From positions 1-37,097 of the forward strand of contig JAHDCF010000028.1 in assembly GCA_020630015.1 (NCBI GenBank): a DNA stretch of 37,097 nucleotides. Reading direction: 5' to 3'. Every line of letters starts with the position of its first letter. The stretch's first letter is position 1. Below, in pieces: positions 8,812 through 17,256 of the stretch. This DNA comes from Planktomarina sp. Lineage in GTDB: Bacteria > Pseudomonadota > Alphaproteobacteria > Rhodobacterales > Rhodobacteraceae. A model generated the notes under the pieces. It was not told where the DNA came from. It did not search any database and was given only the letters and a program-made list of their open reading frames with translations. Both the position numbers and the translations under genes were made by a program.

Positions 8812-8842
8812 TTGACGTTGGGACAGCGTCATCCGCTATATT
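8812..8842 (+). promoter_or_regulatory. Candidate sigma-70 promoter of the NCS2 permease gene
   Basis: TTGACG at 8812-8817 and TATATT at 8837-8842 resemble -35 and -10 boxes. The 19-base spacer is longer than ideal. Transcription from about 8849 would give a leader of some 84 bases that begins just before the first stem of the structured leader. Unverified. Confidence 0.4.
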
Positions 8843-8854
8843 CTGTGACGCAGA

Positions 8855-8932
8855 GCCCGGCTGTGCCACAGCAAGATAAAAAATTCGGGCACATAAACGG
8901 GGATGGACCCCTAAGAATGAAGGGATAAAATT
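8855..8932 (+). promoter_or_regulatory. Structured 5' leader with two mutually exclusive hairpins before the permease
   Basis: GCCCG (8855-8859) can pair with CGGGC (8886-8890), enclosing a small hairpin formed by the inverted repeat GCTGTGCCACAGC (8860-8872). Next, GGGG (8899-8902) can pair with CCCC (8908-8911) around ATGGA. The same CCC plus the following T (8909-8912) can instead pair with AGGG (8921-8924), the probable Shine-Dalgarno of the TTG start at 8933. The two pairings exclude each other, the layout of a translational riboswitch or thermosensor. A purine-type ligand would fit the downstream transporter. I could not match it to a known class with certainty. Confidence 0.4.
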
Positions 8933-10243
8933 TTGGCTTCTGTTGATTATGGAAACCCAAACGCCACGCCGCCAATTGCGCAGGCCGTGCCTTTGGGATT
9001 GCAGCACGTTTTGGCGATGTTTGCGTCAAACGTTACGCCATCAATTATTGTGGCCGGTGCCGCCGGTCTTGCATTTGGTGGACCTGAACAAATCTATCTG
9101 ATTCAAATGGCAATGCTCTTTGCGGGTGTTGCAACACTGTTTCAGACTGTTGGCATCGGCCCAATCGGGGCAAAATTGCCAATCATGCAAGGCACAAGCT
9201 TTGCATTTGTGGGCGTCTTGGCGGGTGTCGCTGCAACCCAAGGTCTGGGTGTGGCATTGTCGGCCTGTATCGTGGCGGGTGTGATCCACTTCCTGCTGGG
9301 TGGTGTGATCAAGCACCTGCGCTTTATGTTCCCACCACTGGTTACCGGTTTGGTGATCTTGGCCATCGGTCTTTATCTGATCCCAGTTGCGATCAAATAT
9401 GCCGCTGGTGGTGCCGCGAAGTTCCAGATGGAAGCTGAAAGCTTTGGCTCATTGATGCACTGGTCTGTCGCATTGACCGTTGTCGTGGTTGCACTGCTTT
9501 GTAAGTTCCTAACAAAAGGCTTGATTTCAAATGCAGCGATTTTGATTGGTCTTCTGGCAGGATACATTGTTGCCTTTGCGTTCGGAATGGTGAACTTCGG
9601 TGCAGTTGGCAAAGCAGCATGGGTGAACATTCCAAAAGTTCTGCCCTATGGATTTGAATTCAGCTTGGGTGCCGTCATTGGTGTGACGCTCGTCTCAATC
9701 GTGTCTGCGATTGAAACCGTGGGCGATACATCAGGAACAACCAAAGCAGGCGCGGGCCGCGATGCGACCGACGAAGAAATCGCTGGTGCAACATATGCTG
9801 ACGGTTTGGGCACGGCGGTTGCTGGTGTATTTGGCGGCTTGCCGAACACATCATTCAGCCAAAACGTTGGTATTGTCGGCATGACCGGCATTATGTCGCG
9901 TCACGTTGTAACTATCGGCGGTATTATTCTGATCATCTGCGGTTTGATGCCAAAGATCGGCGCTGTTATCGCATCCATGCCGTTACCCGTGCTGGGTGGT
10001 GGTGTGATCGTGATGTTCGGCATGGTGGCCGCGGCAGGTATGAACATGCTGTCTGACGTGACAATGTCGCGCCGCAACATGATCATCATCTCCGTCTCGC
10101 TTGCCGTTGGTCTGGGTTTGAATTTGGTGCCATCTGCGGTGCAGTATTTGCCAGGGATCTGGAAAACACTTGCGACATCTGCAGTTGCGCCAACCGCTTT
10201 GCTGGCGGTGGTTCTGAACTTGGTGTTGCCACACGACGAATAA
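8933..10243 (+). CDS. NCS2 family nucleobase permease (xanthine/uracil type)
   Basis: 436-residue polytopic inner-membrane proton symporter for a nucleobase. About a dozen hydrophobic segments are visible. Family landmarks: LGLQHVLAMFASNVTP with the conserved His in TM1, MQGTSFAFVG in TM3, IETVGDTSGTTKAG with the substrate-binding Glu of TM8, and the signature NTSFSQNVGIVGMTG of TM10. The QNxG form is that of xanthine/uric-acid transporters rather than the uracil UraA form, so xanthine or urate is the better guess. The start is TTG at 8933 with AAGGG 8-9 bases upstream; no better ATG precedes the TM1 homology. It is monocistronic, with a structured leader before it and a terminator after it. 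Confidence 0.92.
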   Translation: MASVDYGNPNATPPIAQAVPLGLQHVLAMFASNVTPSIIVAGAAGLAFGGPEQIYLIQMAMLFAGVATLFQTVGIGPIGAKLPIMQGTSFAFVGVLAGVAATQGLGVALSACIVAGVIHFLLGGVIKHLRFMFPPLVTGLVILAIGLYLIPVAIKYAAGGAAKFQMEAESFGSLMHWSVALTVVVVALLCKFLTKGLISNAAILIGLLAGYIVAFAFGMVNFGAVGKAAWVNIPKVLPYGFEFSLGAVIGVTLVSIVSAIETVGDTSGTTKAGAGRDATDEEIAGATYADGLGTAVAGVFGGLPNTSFSQNVGIVGMTGIMSRHVVTIGGIILIICGLMPKIGAVIASMPLPVLGGGVIVMFGMVAAAGMNMLSDVTMSRRNMIIISVSLAVGLGLNLVPSAVQYLPGIWKTLATSAVAPTALLAVVLNLVLPHDE

Positions 10244-10264
10244 AACCAGTCGTTTTCAAAAAAG

Positions 10265-10292
10265 AAACCCCGCAGGTCACTGCGGGGTTTTT
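10265..10292. terminator. Bidirectional intrinsic terminator between permease and choline-sulfatase genes
   Basis: CCCCGCA (10268-10274) pairs with TGCGGGG (10281-10287) around a 6-base loop, followed by TTTTT. The AAA before the stem makes it usable on the other strand as well. It lies 22 bases after the permease stop and just beyond the end of the convergent betC gene. Confidence 0.9.
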
Positions 10293-10314
10293 CATTTCTG
10301 GAACAGTATTTGGA

Positions 10315-11817
10315 TCAGATCTTTGGAAATCTGAAACGTTCAGCAACCTCGGTCCAATCACTTTTGTTGCGCACATATTGCTGGCTGGCATCTGATGGCG
10401 GATTATAGTCCCAATCTTCTGATGCCCCTGCCTGCATCGCGGCATTCAACGCAAAACGTGTTTGCTGATTTCTTATGATCTTGTCGGTCAATTCGGCACT
10501 GTCCCAACGCTGTTCCACTTCGCGCGCAAAGCCTTCGGCGATGGGGGCATAGGCGGGGTTCTCTGCAAGGTTGGTGCGTTCCCACGGATCATTGGCAATG
10601 TCATACAGCTGCGGTTCATCCATATCACAGTGGATATACTTCATATCGCCCCGTCGGATCATAAATACCGGCGCGCCTGTCATTTCGGCGCAATATTCGC
10701 CAATGGCCTCTGACACGCCATCATCTTGACCACTGGCCAATGTCATCAAAGATCTTCCCGCGACAGGTTCGCCAAACATGGTTTCATCGCCCCCGCCAAT
10801 GTCTACCATTGTCGGTAAAAGATCGACGAGGGAGCATGCGTTTGTGGTGTGCCCCTTCGCAACACCAGGACCGGCCATAATCAACGGCACCCGGGCAGAG
10901 TGCTCAAACATTGTCATCTTATACCAAAGGCCCTTTTCACCCAACATATCGCCGTGATCAGCCGTGACGATGATGATGGTATTGTCCAGCTGACCCATCT
11001 CCTCCACGGTTTTGACTAAGGCGCCAACCTTACTGTCGAAATAGCTGACATTCGCATAATACGCGCGGCGTGCTGCACGAACCTCTTCCTCTGTCAGGGG
11101 TTTATCGTAAGCCTCAATCGCTTTGAGAACACGTTTCCCATGGCCATCTGAGGCATAGGTCGGATCATCCGGCATATCGATTTCATCGTCCGAATATAAA
11201 TCCCACCATTCAGGGCGCGCGACATAGGGATCATGCGGGTGAATGAAGGACGCCACCATGCACCACGGCTTGGTGTCATCCCGGCCATAGTCAAACAACC
11301 TGCGGCGGGCGGCGAATTCCACCTCGTCGTCGTAATCAATTTGATAAGTGGCCATGGCAACGCCACTTTCTTTGACGACATCCATATTGTGATACCACTT
11401 ATCAATTCTTTGATCGTGGTTTTTCCAATCGGGGGTCCAGGCAAAATCGGACGGATATATATCTGTTGTAATGCGTTCTTCGAAACCATGCATTTGATCA
11501 GGCCCAACAAAATGCATCTTGCCGGACAAACAGGTCGAATACTTCAACGATTTCAAATAATGCGCAAAGGTGGGAATGGACGCAGGAAATTCACTGGCGT
11601 TATCATAAGCACCAATTTTTGTGACGTGTTGCCCAGACATGAACGAAAACCGCGATGGGGCACAAAGCGGACTATTGCAATAAGCCGCATCAAACCGCAT
11701 GCCACGTTCCGCCAATGCATCCATATGGGGTGTCTTCACAACGGGATGGCCATAGGTGCCTGTGAAATGCGGCGCAAGTTGATCGGCCATGATCAACAGG
11801 ATGTTAGGTTTTGTCAT
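10315..11817 (-). CDS. betC: Choline-sulfatase
   Basis: 500-residue sulfatase hydrolysing choline-O-sulfate to choline and sulfate, feeding glycine betaine synthesis. The sulfatase motif CAPSR is at residues 52-56, where Cys52 becomes formylglycine. NILLIMADQLAPHFTGTYGH carries the N-terminal metal-binding Asp. VTADHGDMLGEKGLWYKMTMFEHSARVPL is typical of choline sulfatases, as are GKMHFVGPDQMHGFEERITTDIYPSDF and the usual length of ~500. No signal peptide is visible, as expected for the cytoplasmic enzyme. Its usual partners (betI, betA, betB, choX) are not in the window. The start ATG at 11815-11817 has GGGGACC upstream. Confidence 0.92.
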   Translation of the reverse strand: MTKPNILLIMADQLAPHFTGTYGHPVVKTPHMDALAERGMRFDAAYCNSPLCAPSRFSFMSGQHVTKIGAYDNASEFPASIPTFAHYLKSLKYSTCLSGKMHFVGPDQMHGFEERITTDIYPSDFAWTPDWKNHDQRIDKWYHNMDVVKESGVAMATYQIDYDDEVEFAARRRLFDYGRDDTKPWCMVASFIHPHDPYVARPEWWDLYSDDEIDMPDDPTYASDGHGKRVLKAIEAYDKPLTEEEVRAARRAYYANVSYFDSKVGALVKTVEEMGQLDNTIIIVTADHGDMLGEKGLWYKMTMFEHSARVPLIMAGPGVAKGHTTNACSLVDLLPTMVDIGGGDETMFGEPVAGRSLMTLASGQDDGVSEAIGEYCAEMTGAPVFMIRRGDMKYIHCDMDEPQLYDIANDPWERTNLAENPAYAPIAEGFAREVEQRWDSAELTDKIIRNQQTRFALNAAMQAGASEDWDYNPPSDASQQYVRNKSDWTEVAERFRFPKI

Positions 11818-11926
11818 CTGGTCGGGTCCCCGTCTTTGATAAGACTTTTATGAACCAGATTCGCTGCCACACGCCATTCTGGCAACGTCAATTCACCGTC
11901 GCGAACCGAACCAAATGATCAGAAAT

Positions 11927-12631
11927 TCACCCCTCACGGGCCGCTGCGATCATTTGATCCATTTGGGCCTTTTCCATATATCCGGGATTTACTTGATCCC
12001 CGATGATAAAAGCAGGCGTTCCGGTGAAACCCAATGATCGCGCCATCTGATTGCTTTCATCAATGTGGGCATCAACCGCGGGTGAATTCATATCCGCCAG
12101 CAGTTTTTCAACATCCATATCCAATTCTTTGGCTAACTGACGCACCGTTGCCGGGGTTGCACGTCCACCACCATTCATCAAACCCCAATGAAATTCTTCA
12201 TACTTACCTTGGTTCCGGGCCGCCAATGCAGCACGAGCGGCATAAACACTGCCTTCCCCCAAAATGGGCCATTCGCGCATAATGACCTTTACGCCTGAAT
12301 CTTCACCCAAAATATCTTGTAAAATTGGGCCTGACCGACGGCAAAACCCACAATTATAATCAAAGAATTCAACAATCGTTACGTCCCCATCGGGATTACC
12401 GATCACGGGGCTTGTCGTGCTTTTTTGCAATTCAGCAACCACTAACGATGCGCCTTGGGCCTGTTGCGCACGTTCGCGTTGTTCAAGGATGGCAACCGCC
12501 TCCATCACGATTTCAGGGTTTTCACGAATAGCTTGCAAGGCAATCGCTTTCATCTCGGCCTCGCTAAGATCATGCGATAATACTGAAAACGGCATAATCG
12601 CCAGAATCAAACTTCCCAATAAAGCGCGCAT
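11927..12631 (-). CDS. DsbA-family periplasmic thiol-disulfide oxidoreductase
   Basis: 234 residues. An N-terminal signal peptide (MRALLGSLILAIMPFSVLSH) points to export to the periplasm. An N-terminal helical region EAEMKAIALQAIRENPEIVMEAV is typical of the Com1/ScsC-like group. The thioredoxin-fold active site is CGFC at residues 94-97, different from the CPHC of DsbA, with the cis-Pro loop GTPAF near residue 205. It probably oxidises or isomerises disulfides in exported proteins; the Gly-Phe dipeptide suggests a redox potential unlike E. coli DsbA. GAGGGG sits 7-8 bases before the ATG. No partner DsbB or DsbD is in the window. Confidence 0.92.
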   Translation of the reverse strand: MRALLGSLILAIMPFSVLSHDLSEAEMKAIALQAIRENPEIVMEAVAILEQRERAQQAQGASLVVAELQKSTTSPVIGNPDGDVTIVEFFDYNCGFCRRSGPILQDILGEDSGVKVIMREWPILGEGSVYAARAALAARNQGKYEEFHWGLMNGGGRATPATVRQLAKELDMDVEKLLADMNSPAVDAHIDESNQMARSLGFTGTPAFIIGDQVNPGYMEKAQMDQMIAAAREG

Positions 12632-12807
12632 AAGTGATACCCCTCATTTATGTCTGGCCCTTGATGCATGAACACGACCCAATGTTCCACCCAGATTTGA
12701 ACCTCTAAGATCAAAACATTGTGGGTTATTTAAAACGCGTCATGGTTCACGCTTGACCACCAATTTATTTCCGGCCACATCAATCTGCCTAGTAAAAGGT
12801 TCAAGAT

Positions 12808-13839
12808 TTGGACTGCAGCATCGTCATACCTTACAAAGATCGCATCGATCTTTTGCGTCACACACTTCATGGCTTGTGCCTTCAAGACACAAAGCGCCCA
12901 TTTGAAGTCATCGTGGTTGACGACGGATCTGAGGTGCCACCTGAATGGTCTTTTGCGCAGTCAAATTTGCCTGTCAAAACGGAGTTTATTCACCAAAACA
13001 ACAGAGGCAGCGCAGCTGCACGAAATGCCGGATGGTTGGCGGCAAAAGGAAAAATCGTAATCTTTCTGGATTGCGACCAAATCGTTGAGCCCACATTTGT
13101 TGAACAACATTGCCGCGCATTTGAAGTTGTTGACAGGCCTTTTTTACAATTGGGCACCCGTCGAAATTTACTTCCAGAATCTGCGGTAAACCCAAAAGAT
13201 ATGTCCGACGCCAGTTTCTTAAGGGACGAACGCATGAGATTTTTCATGCACAGTTCGTTGAACTTGGGAAACATTGAAATTGCTTGGCATCTTTGTTTTT
13301 CCCACAACATTTCGGTTCACAAGGAAAACCTAATTAGGTTCGGGGGATTTGATACTGGTTTTAAAGGTTGGGGATTTGAAGATTGCGAAATTGGATATCG
13401 CTTCAAACAATTTGGAATACCGTTGGCCCTAAACCCAATGATTTCGACCTTTCATCAGAACCACAATCAATTCATGTCGAAAGACAAATTCCAAAAATGG
13501 AAAGCCAATCTGGATTATTTCTTAGACAAGTATTCTGACCCTGATCTTCATGTCCAAAAAGCATTGATCGGAAGTACAGATCCAACCCGCCATGATGCAC
13601 ATAAATGGGACACATCTCTAAAACAGATGGAAAATCTTTTACGACTTGCAAAAAACAGGCCATTACCCGCACCGTTTGCCGAAACGCAAAAATTTGAAAA
13701 TACAAAGGCGTTACGTCTTTTGGTTGGATCCGGAGAGGCAGAAACCACGCGCGCCATCGTATCGCGCGCCGACACGGAAACCATCATTTCGACACAGCTT
13801 GATCCAGACTTTCAAGAGATACGCCTTTTCTTTGCTTAA
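12808..13839 (+). CDS. Family 2 glycosyltransferase
   Basis: 343 residues with a GT-A fold. Landmarks are CSIVIPYKDRIDLLRHTL at the N-terminus, VIVVDDGS with Asp38-Asp39, NRGSAAARNAGW, the metal-binding triad in FLDCD (residues 88-90, DCD in place of DxD), and the galactosyltransferase-like C-terminal motif GWGFEDCEIGYRF. It transfers a sugar to an unknown acceptor, likely a surface polysaccharide or glycolipid. The start is TTG at 12808 with AAAAGG 8 bases upstream. The gene stands alone without other polysaccharide genes, and sampled lines are 35-47% G+C, below much of the window, hinting at transfer. The last ~80 residues are less family-like. Confidence 0.88.
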   Translation: MDCSIVIPYKDRIDLLRHTLHGLCLQDTKRPFEVIVVDDGSEVPPEWSFAQSNLPVKTEFIHQNNRGSAAARNAGWLAAKGKIVIFLDCDQIVEPTFVEQHCRAFEVVDRPFLQLGTRRNLLPESAVNPKDMSDASFLRDERMRFFMHSSLNLGNIEIAWHLCFSHNISVHKENLIRFGGFDTGFKGWGFEDCEIGYRFKQFGIPLALNPMISTFHQNHNQFMSKDKFQKWKANLDYFLDKYSDPDLHVQKALIGSTDPTRHDAHKWDTSLKQMENLLRLAKNRPLPAPFAETQKFENTKALRLLVGSGEAETTRAIVSRADTETIISTQLDPDFQEIRLFFA

Positions 13840-13883
13840 GGCTTCTGCTTGACGTTGGATACACGCGTTCGCCTAATCCCTTC

Positions 13884-14564
13884 ATGTGTGGAAGATTCGC
13901 AGCCGGTCATCTGACCCAAGATCAAATGCGTGAAATCGTGGAAGGTTTTTTGCGCGGCCCATTTGTGGTTGATCCAACAGCGCCCCTTCCGGTTGATGGG
14001 TTTAACGTCAAACCCACAAATCAAATCGCTTGCGTATTGCGCAACGAATTCGGAACAGAGATTACATCAGCACGCTGGTGGTTTGTTCCGCATTTTCACA
14101 CTGGTCCAATTTCTGATTGGAAGCTGACAACGTTTAATGCGAAGATCGAAACGGCATTTGAAAAACCCACGTTTAGAACAGCCTGGAAACAACATCGCTG
14201 CATCATTCCTGCCCTTGGGTATTATGAATGGACAGGCCCCAAAGGGCAAAAACAACCTTGGTACATCACAACCCAGCGCAACACCAAAACCCTGTTCTTT
14301 GCCGGCTTATATTCAAGGGTTGGCGATATGAAAACGTGCACCATCCTGACACGCGCGGCGGATCCTGCGATACAGGATCTGCATCACCGCATGCCAGTGA
14401 TTTTAACGGACGCTGAAGCCGATCCATGGTTGGATCATGATCCAGATGTTATTGACACGTTGGGAACACATTGGGGTGATCGTTTTTTGTTTCACAAAGT
14501 GGAAAAGATCGGCCGGGATGACAACGGGCCACATCTTATAGAACCGCTTGCGACCCTTTTATAA
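13884..14564 (+). CDS. yedK: SOS response-associated peptidase (SRAP/YedK/HMCES family)
   Basis: 226 residues. The protein begins MCGRF; Cys2 becomes N-terminal after Met removal and crosslinks to abasic sites in single-stranded DNA, protecting the genome during replication. Other conserved positions are the Asn in NVKPTNQ, the Glu in ALGYYEW and the His in HHRMPVIL. The length is standard for bacterial SRAP proteins. I see no alphaproteobacterial LexA box (GTTC-N7-GTTC) just upstream. It starts 44 bases after the glycosyltransferase gene and may share its transcript, but the functions are unrelated. Confidence 0.94.
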   Translation: MCGRFAAGHLTQDQMREIVEGFLRGPFVVDPTAPLPVDGFNVKPTNQIACVLRNEFGTEITSARWWFVPHFHTGPISDWKLTTFNAKIETAFEKPTFRTAWKQHRCIIPALGYYEWTGPKGQKQPWYITTQRNTKTLFFAGLYSRVGDMKTCTILTRAADPAIQDLHHRMPVILTDAEADPWLDHDPDVIDTLGTHWGDRFLFHKVEKIGRDDNGPHLIEPLATLL

Positions 14565-14589
14565 AACTATCAGTCCAGAAAGGGGAAGT

Positions 14590-14666
14590 TGGTGGCGCTA
14601 CAGGGACTTGAACCCCGGACACGCGGATTATGATTCCGCTGCTCTAACCAACTGAGCTATAGCGCC
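14590..14666 (-). tRNA. tRNA-Met(CAT), elongator type
   Basis: Read on the minus strand, a complete 77-base cloverleaf: acceptor GGCGCTA/TAGCGCC, D-arm GCTC...GAGC, anticodon arm GCGGA-ATCATAA-TCCGC with anticodon CAT, T-arm CGGGG-TTCAAGT-CCCTG, discriminator A and an encoded CCA. The first acceptor pair is normal Watson-Crick, so it is not the initiator. A CAT anticodon could also be tRNA-Ile2 (lysidine-modified), but the anticodon arm resembles alphaproteobacterial elongator tRNA-Met. Confidence 0.93.
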
Positions 14667-14753
14667 ACTGGAGGCGTCAAATAGGCATGAGAACCGACCT
14701 CGTCAAGCAGAATCCGAGTTGCAATTTCAACCTTGTTTGATCAAGCCTGTGTT

Positions 14754-16172
14754 ATGGAACTGATTAACGCACTTAGAAACGAATTGGGCACCGCCTATGT
14801 GCTGGTGGATCAAGACACTTTGCCTTGGTCGAAAGATTGGATGGGTGTTTATCATTGGTCACCTCTTGCTGTTGTGCGCCCGTCCGACACGCATGAGGTT
14901 TCAAAGGTGGTTCAGCTTTGCAATGCCCACAATGTGGCCATGGTACCTGTTGGAGGAAATACCGGGCTTACTGGGGCAACCCAAGCGCAAGATGCAGTTA
15001 TGATCAGTTTGGACCGCCTGAATGAAATTCACCGAATTGATCCTGACGCAATGACAGCTGTGGTTGGTGCCGGCGCAATCTTGCACAACATTCATGAAGC
15101 TGCAGATGCCCATGATCTTATATTTCCGCTTTATTTTGGTGCGCGTGGATCGGCCATGATTGGCGGCAATCTTTCCACCAATGCAGGTGGTTCAAATGTT
15201 TTGCGTTACGGAAATACCCGCGATTTATGCCTTGGTTTGGAAGTTGTCTTACCGGACGGAGCCATAATGGACGTGATGAGCGAGTTGCACAAAGACAATA
15301 GTGGTCTAAACCTCAAACATCTTTTTATCGGTGGGGAAGGTACTTTGGGCATTATCACCGCCGCTGTCTTGAAACTTTATCCAAAACCGTTGGCTTATGC
15401 CACGGCAATGGTTGGTTTGCGCGATTTGCGATCTGCCTTGCCCTTGTTGAACAGACTTCAAAGGGAAACGGGATCTGGGGTAGAGGCATTTGAGTTCATG
15501 CCGCGCCGATATATTGAAAGACATCTGCAAAAAACTGACGGGGCAATTGAACCCTTCGAAGGGGCCCATGAGATTAACATTTTGGTGGAAATCGCCACGA
15601 CCCGGTCAACCGACCTTGAGCCAGAAACAGATGGCACCCCGCGGCTGACAGCGATATTGGAACGCTCTTTGGCTGACATGATCGAAAACGATGCCGCGCA
15701 AGATGCCGTGATCGCCCAAAATGAAAACCAACGTCGTACAATGTGGGAACGCCGCGAAGCAGCGGCCGAAATCACGTTGGGTGAAAAATCTTCAGTCGAT
15801 ACCGATGTTGCCGTAAGCCTTTCGAATGTGCCTGTCTTTTTGGAAAGGATTTCCCCGATCGTCGCTGAAATCGATCCAACCGGCCAAGAGTTTTATATCG
15901 CCCATCTTGGGGATGGAAATCTACACTACACCTATTTCGCCTCTTCTGATGATTTGGGTCTGAGAGATCAGGTGATGGAGGCGATCGAAAATGTTGTGTT
16001 GGAACTGGGGGGCAGTTTTTCTGCCGAACATGGGATCGGAACGTCAAAGCTAAATTCCATGGCCCGTCGGAAAAATCCCGCCGCCCTTGCCCTTATGCAA
16101 AAAATCAAAGCTTCCTTCGATCCAAAAAACTTGATGAACCCCGGCAAGGTTTACCCAACTGAAAATGGATGA
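14754..16172 (+). CDS. FAD-binding D-2-hydroxyacid dehydrogenase (GlcD/D-2-hydroxyglutarate dehydrogenase family)
   Basis: 472 residues from the ATG at 14754 (MELINALRNELG); a TTG seven codons earlier is possible. The FAD-binding PCMH domain shows PVGGNTGLTGA near residue 70, GGNLSTNAGGSNVLRYGN near 145 and FIGGEGTLGIITAAVLKLYPKP near 195. The C-terminal FAD-oxidase domain has HLGDGNLHYT (metal and substrate binding His) and FSAEHGIGTSK. It oxidises a D-2-hydroxyacid such as D-2-hydroxyglutarate or D-lactate, passing electrons to a flavin acceptor. The exact substrate cannot be read. It overlaps the following methyltransferase gene by 8 bases, so the two are co-transcribed. Confidence 0.9.
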   Translation: MELINALRNELGTAYVLVDQDTLPWSKDWMGVYHWSPLAVVRPSDTHEVSKVVQLCNAHNVAMVPVGGNTGLTGATQAQDAVMISLDRLNEIHRIDPDAMTAVVGAGAILHNIHEAADAHDLIFPLYFGARGSAMIGGNLSTNAGGSNVLRYGNTRDLCLGLEVVLPDGAIMDVMSELHKDNSGLNLKHLFIGGEGTLGIITAAVLKLYPKPLAYATAMVGLRDLRSALPLLNRLQRETGSGVEAFEFMPRRYIERHLQKTDGAIEPFEGAHEINILVEIATTRSTDLEPETDGTPRLTAILERSLADMIENDAAQDAVIAQNENQRRTMWERREAAAEITLGEKSSVDTDVAVSLSNVPVFLERISPIVAEIDPTGQEFYIAHLGDGNLHYTYFASSDDLGLRDQVMEAIENVVLELGGSFSAEHGIGTSKLNSMARRKNPAALALMQKIKASFDPKNLMNPGKVYPTENG

Positions 16173-17250
16173 ACTGTCTGACATCTTTCTTGTGGGAACC
16201 CCAGGTCTTGAAGAATTTCTTCTACAAGAGGTGAAGCAGTTGGGGTTCACTGCGCCAAAACGTGTAGACGGCGGCGTAACGATCAAAGGCGATTTGGCCG
16301 ATGTTTACCGTGCAAATTTGCAGTTGCGTGGTGCAACAAGGGTTTTGTTGCGTATCGCTTCGTTTCGCGCGATGCATTTGGCGCAACTGGACAAACGCGC
16401 GCGAAAGGTGAATTGGGCAAAGTATTTATCGCCAAACAGCCCCATACATGTCGAGGCAAGTTGCAAGAAATCAAAGATATATCACAGCAAAGCAGCCGCG
16501 GCGCGTGTTGAAGGCGCGATCGTAAAAGAGCTTGGCGGACAAATTTCCAAAGACGCACCCGTCACGGTGAAATTGCGCATCGAAGATGATCTTTGCACCA
16601 TAAGTATCGACACAACCGGTGACAGCTTGCACAAAAGAGACCTGAAAGGGGCCGTTGGCAAAGCACCGCTTCGCGAAACACTTGCCGCGATGTGCCTGCG
16701 CGCTGTTGGGTTTGATGGAACTCAAACATTGGTTGATCCCATGTGTGGATCGGGCACATTTCCAATAGAAGCCGCTGAAATTGCATATGGGTTGTGGCCG
16801 GGGCGCGCGCGAAAATTTGCTTTTGAACATTTGGCACGCGGCACTGTGCGACCAACCCCGCCCCTTGCCCAGAAGCCCGCCGTAAAATTCTTCGGGTTTG
16901 ATCGCGATGCCGGTGCGATTCAATCTGCGCAAAAGAACGCGCACAACGCAGGGGTTTCGGACGCGACCGTTTTTAATTGTCAGGCAATTTCAGAGCTTCA
17001 ACCGCCCGAGACACCACCGGGTATATTTTTGGTAAACCCGCCTTACGGTGCCCGCATCGGAAACCGAAAACCACTTTTCGGATTGTACTCAACTTTAGGG
17101 CGCGTCGTATCAGAAAGATTTGAAGGCTGGCGATTTGGTATGGTCACATCAGATCAAGGTTTGGCCAACGCCACAGACTTAAAATGGACCGATACCCATC
17201 GGTTCATCAATGGTGGTTTGCAAGTGTCGCTTTACATTGCGGACTTGTGA
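16165..17250 (+). CDS. THUMP-domain class I SAM-dependent rRNA (guanine-N2) methyltransferase, RlmL/Trm14 type
   Basis: 361 residues. The N-terminal half is a ferredoxin-like plus THUMP RNA-binding module (GTPGLEEFLLQEVKQLG ... THUMP through ~150). The C-terminal Rossmann domain has LVDPMCGSGTFPIEAAEIA (SAM-binding motif I, ~190-208), FGFDRDAGAIQSAQKNA, and the catalytic VNPPYGARIGN, whose NPPY is typical of N2-guanine methylation. It is half the size of E. coli RlmKL and corresponds to the RlmL half. The target is likely 23S rRNA m2G. It starts inside the end of the dehydrogenase gene (8-base overlap). Confidence 0.92.
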   Translation: MDELSDIFLVGTPGLEEFLLQEVKQLGFTAPKRVDGGVTIKGDLADVYRANLQLRGATRVLLRIASFRAMHLAQLDKRARKVNWAKYLSPNSPIHVEASCKKSKIYHSKAAAARVEGAIVKELGGQISKDAPVTVKLRIEDDLCTISIDTTGDSLHKRDLKGAVGKAPLRETLAAMCLRAVGFDGTQTLVDPMCGSGTFPIEAAEIAYGLWPGRARKFAFEHLARGTVRPTPPLAQKPAVKFFGFDRDAGAIQSAQKNAHNAGVSDATVFNCQAISELQPPETPPGIFLVNPPYGARIGNRKPLFGLYSTLGRVVSERFEGWRFGMVTSDQGLANATDLKWTDTHRFINGGLQVSLYIADL

Positions 17251-17256
17251 CGTGCC

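Noticed and set aside
10315-11817. Choline-sulfatase and the NCS2 permease as parts of the M19/DUF3726 system
   Set aside because: Separated from the operon by the divergent promoter region and, for betC, by a terminator and opposite convergence; proximity alone does not link them.
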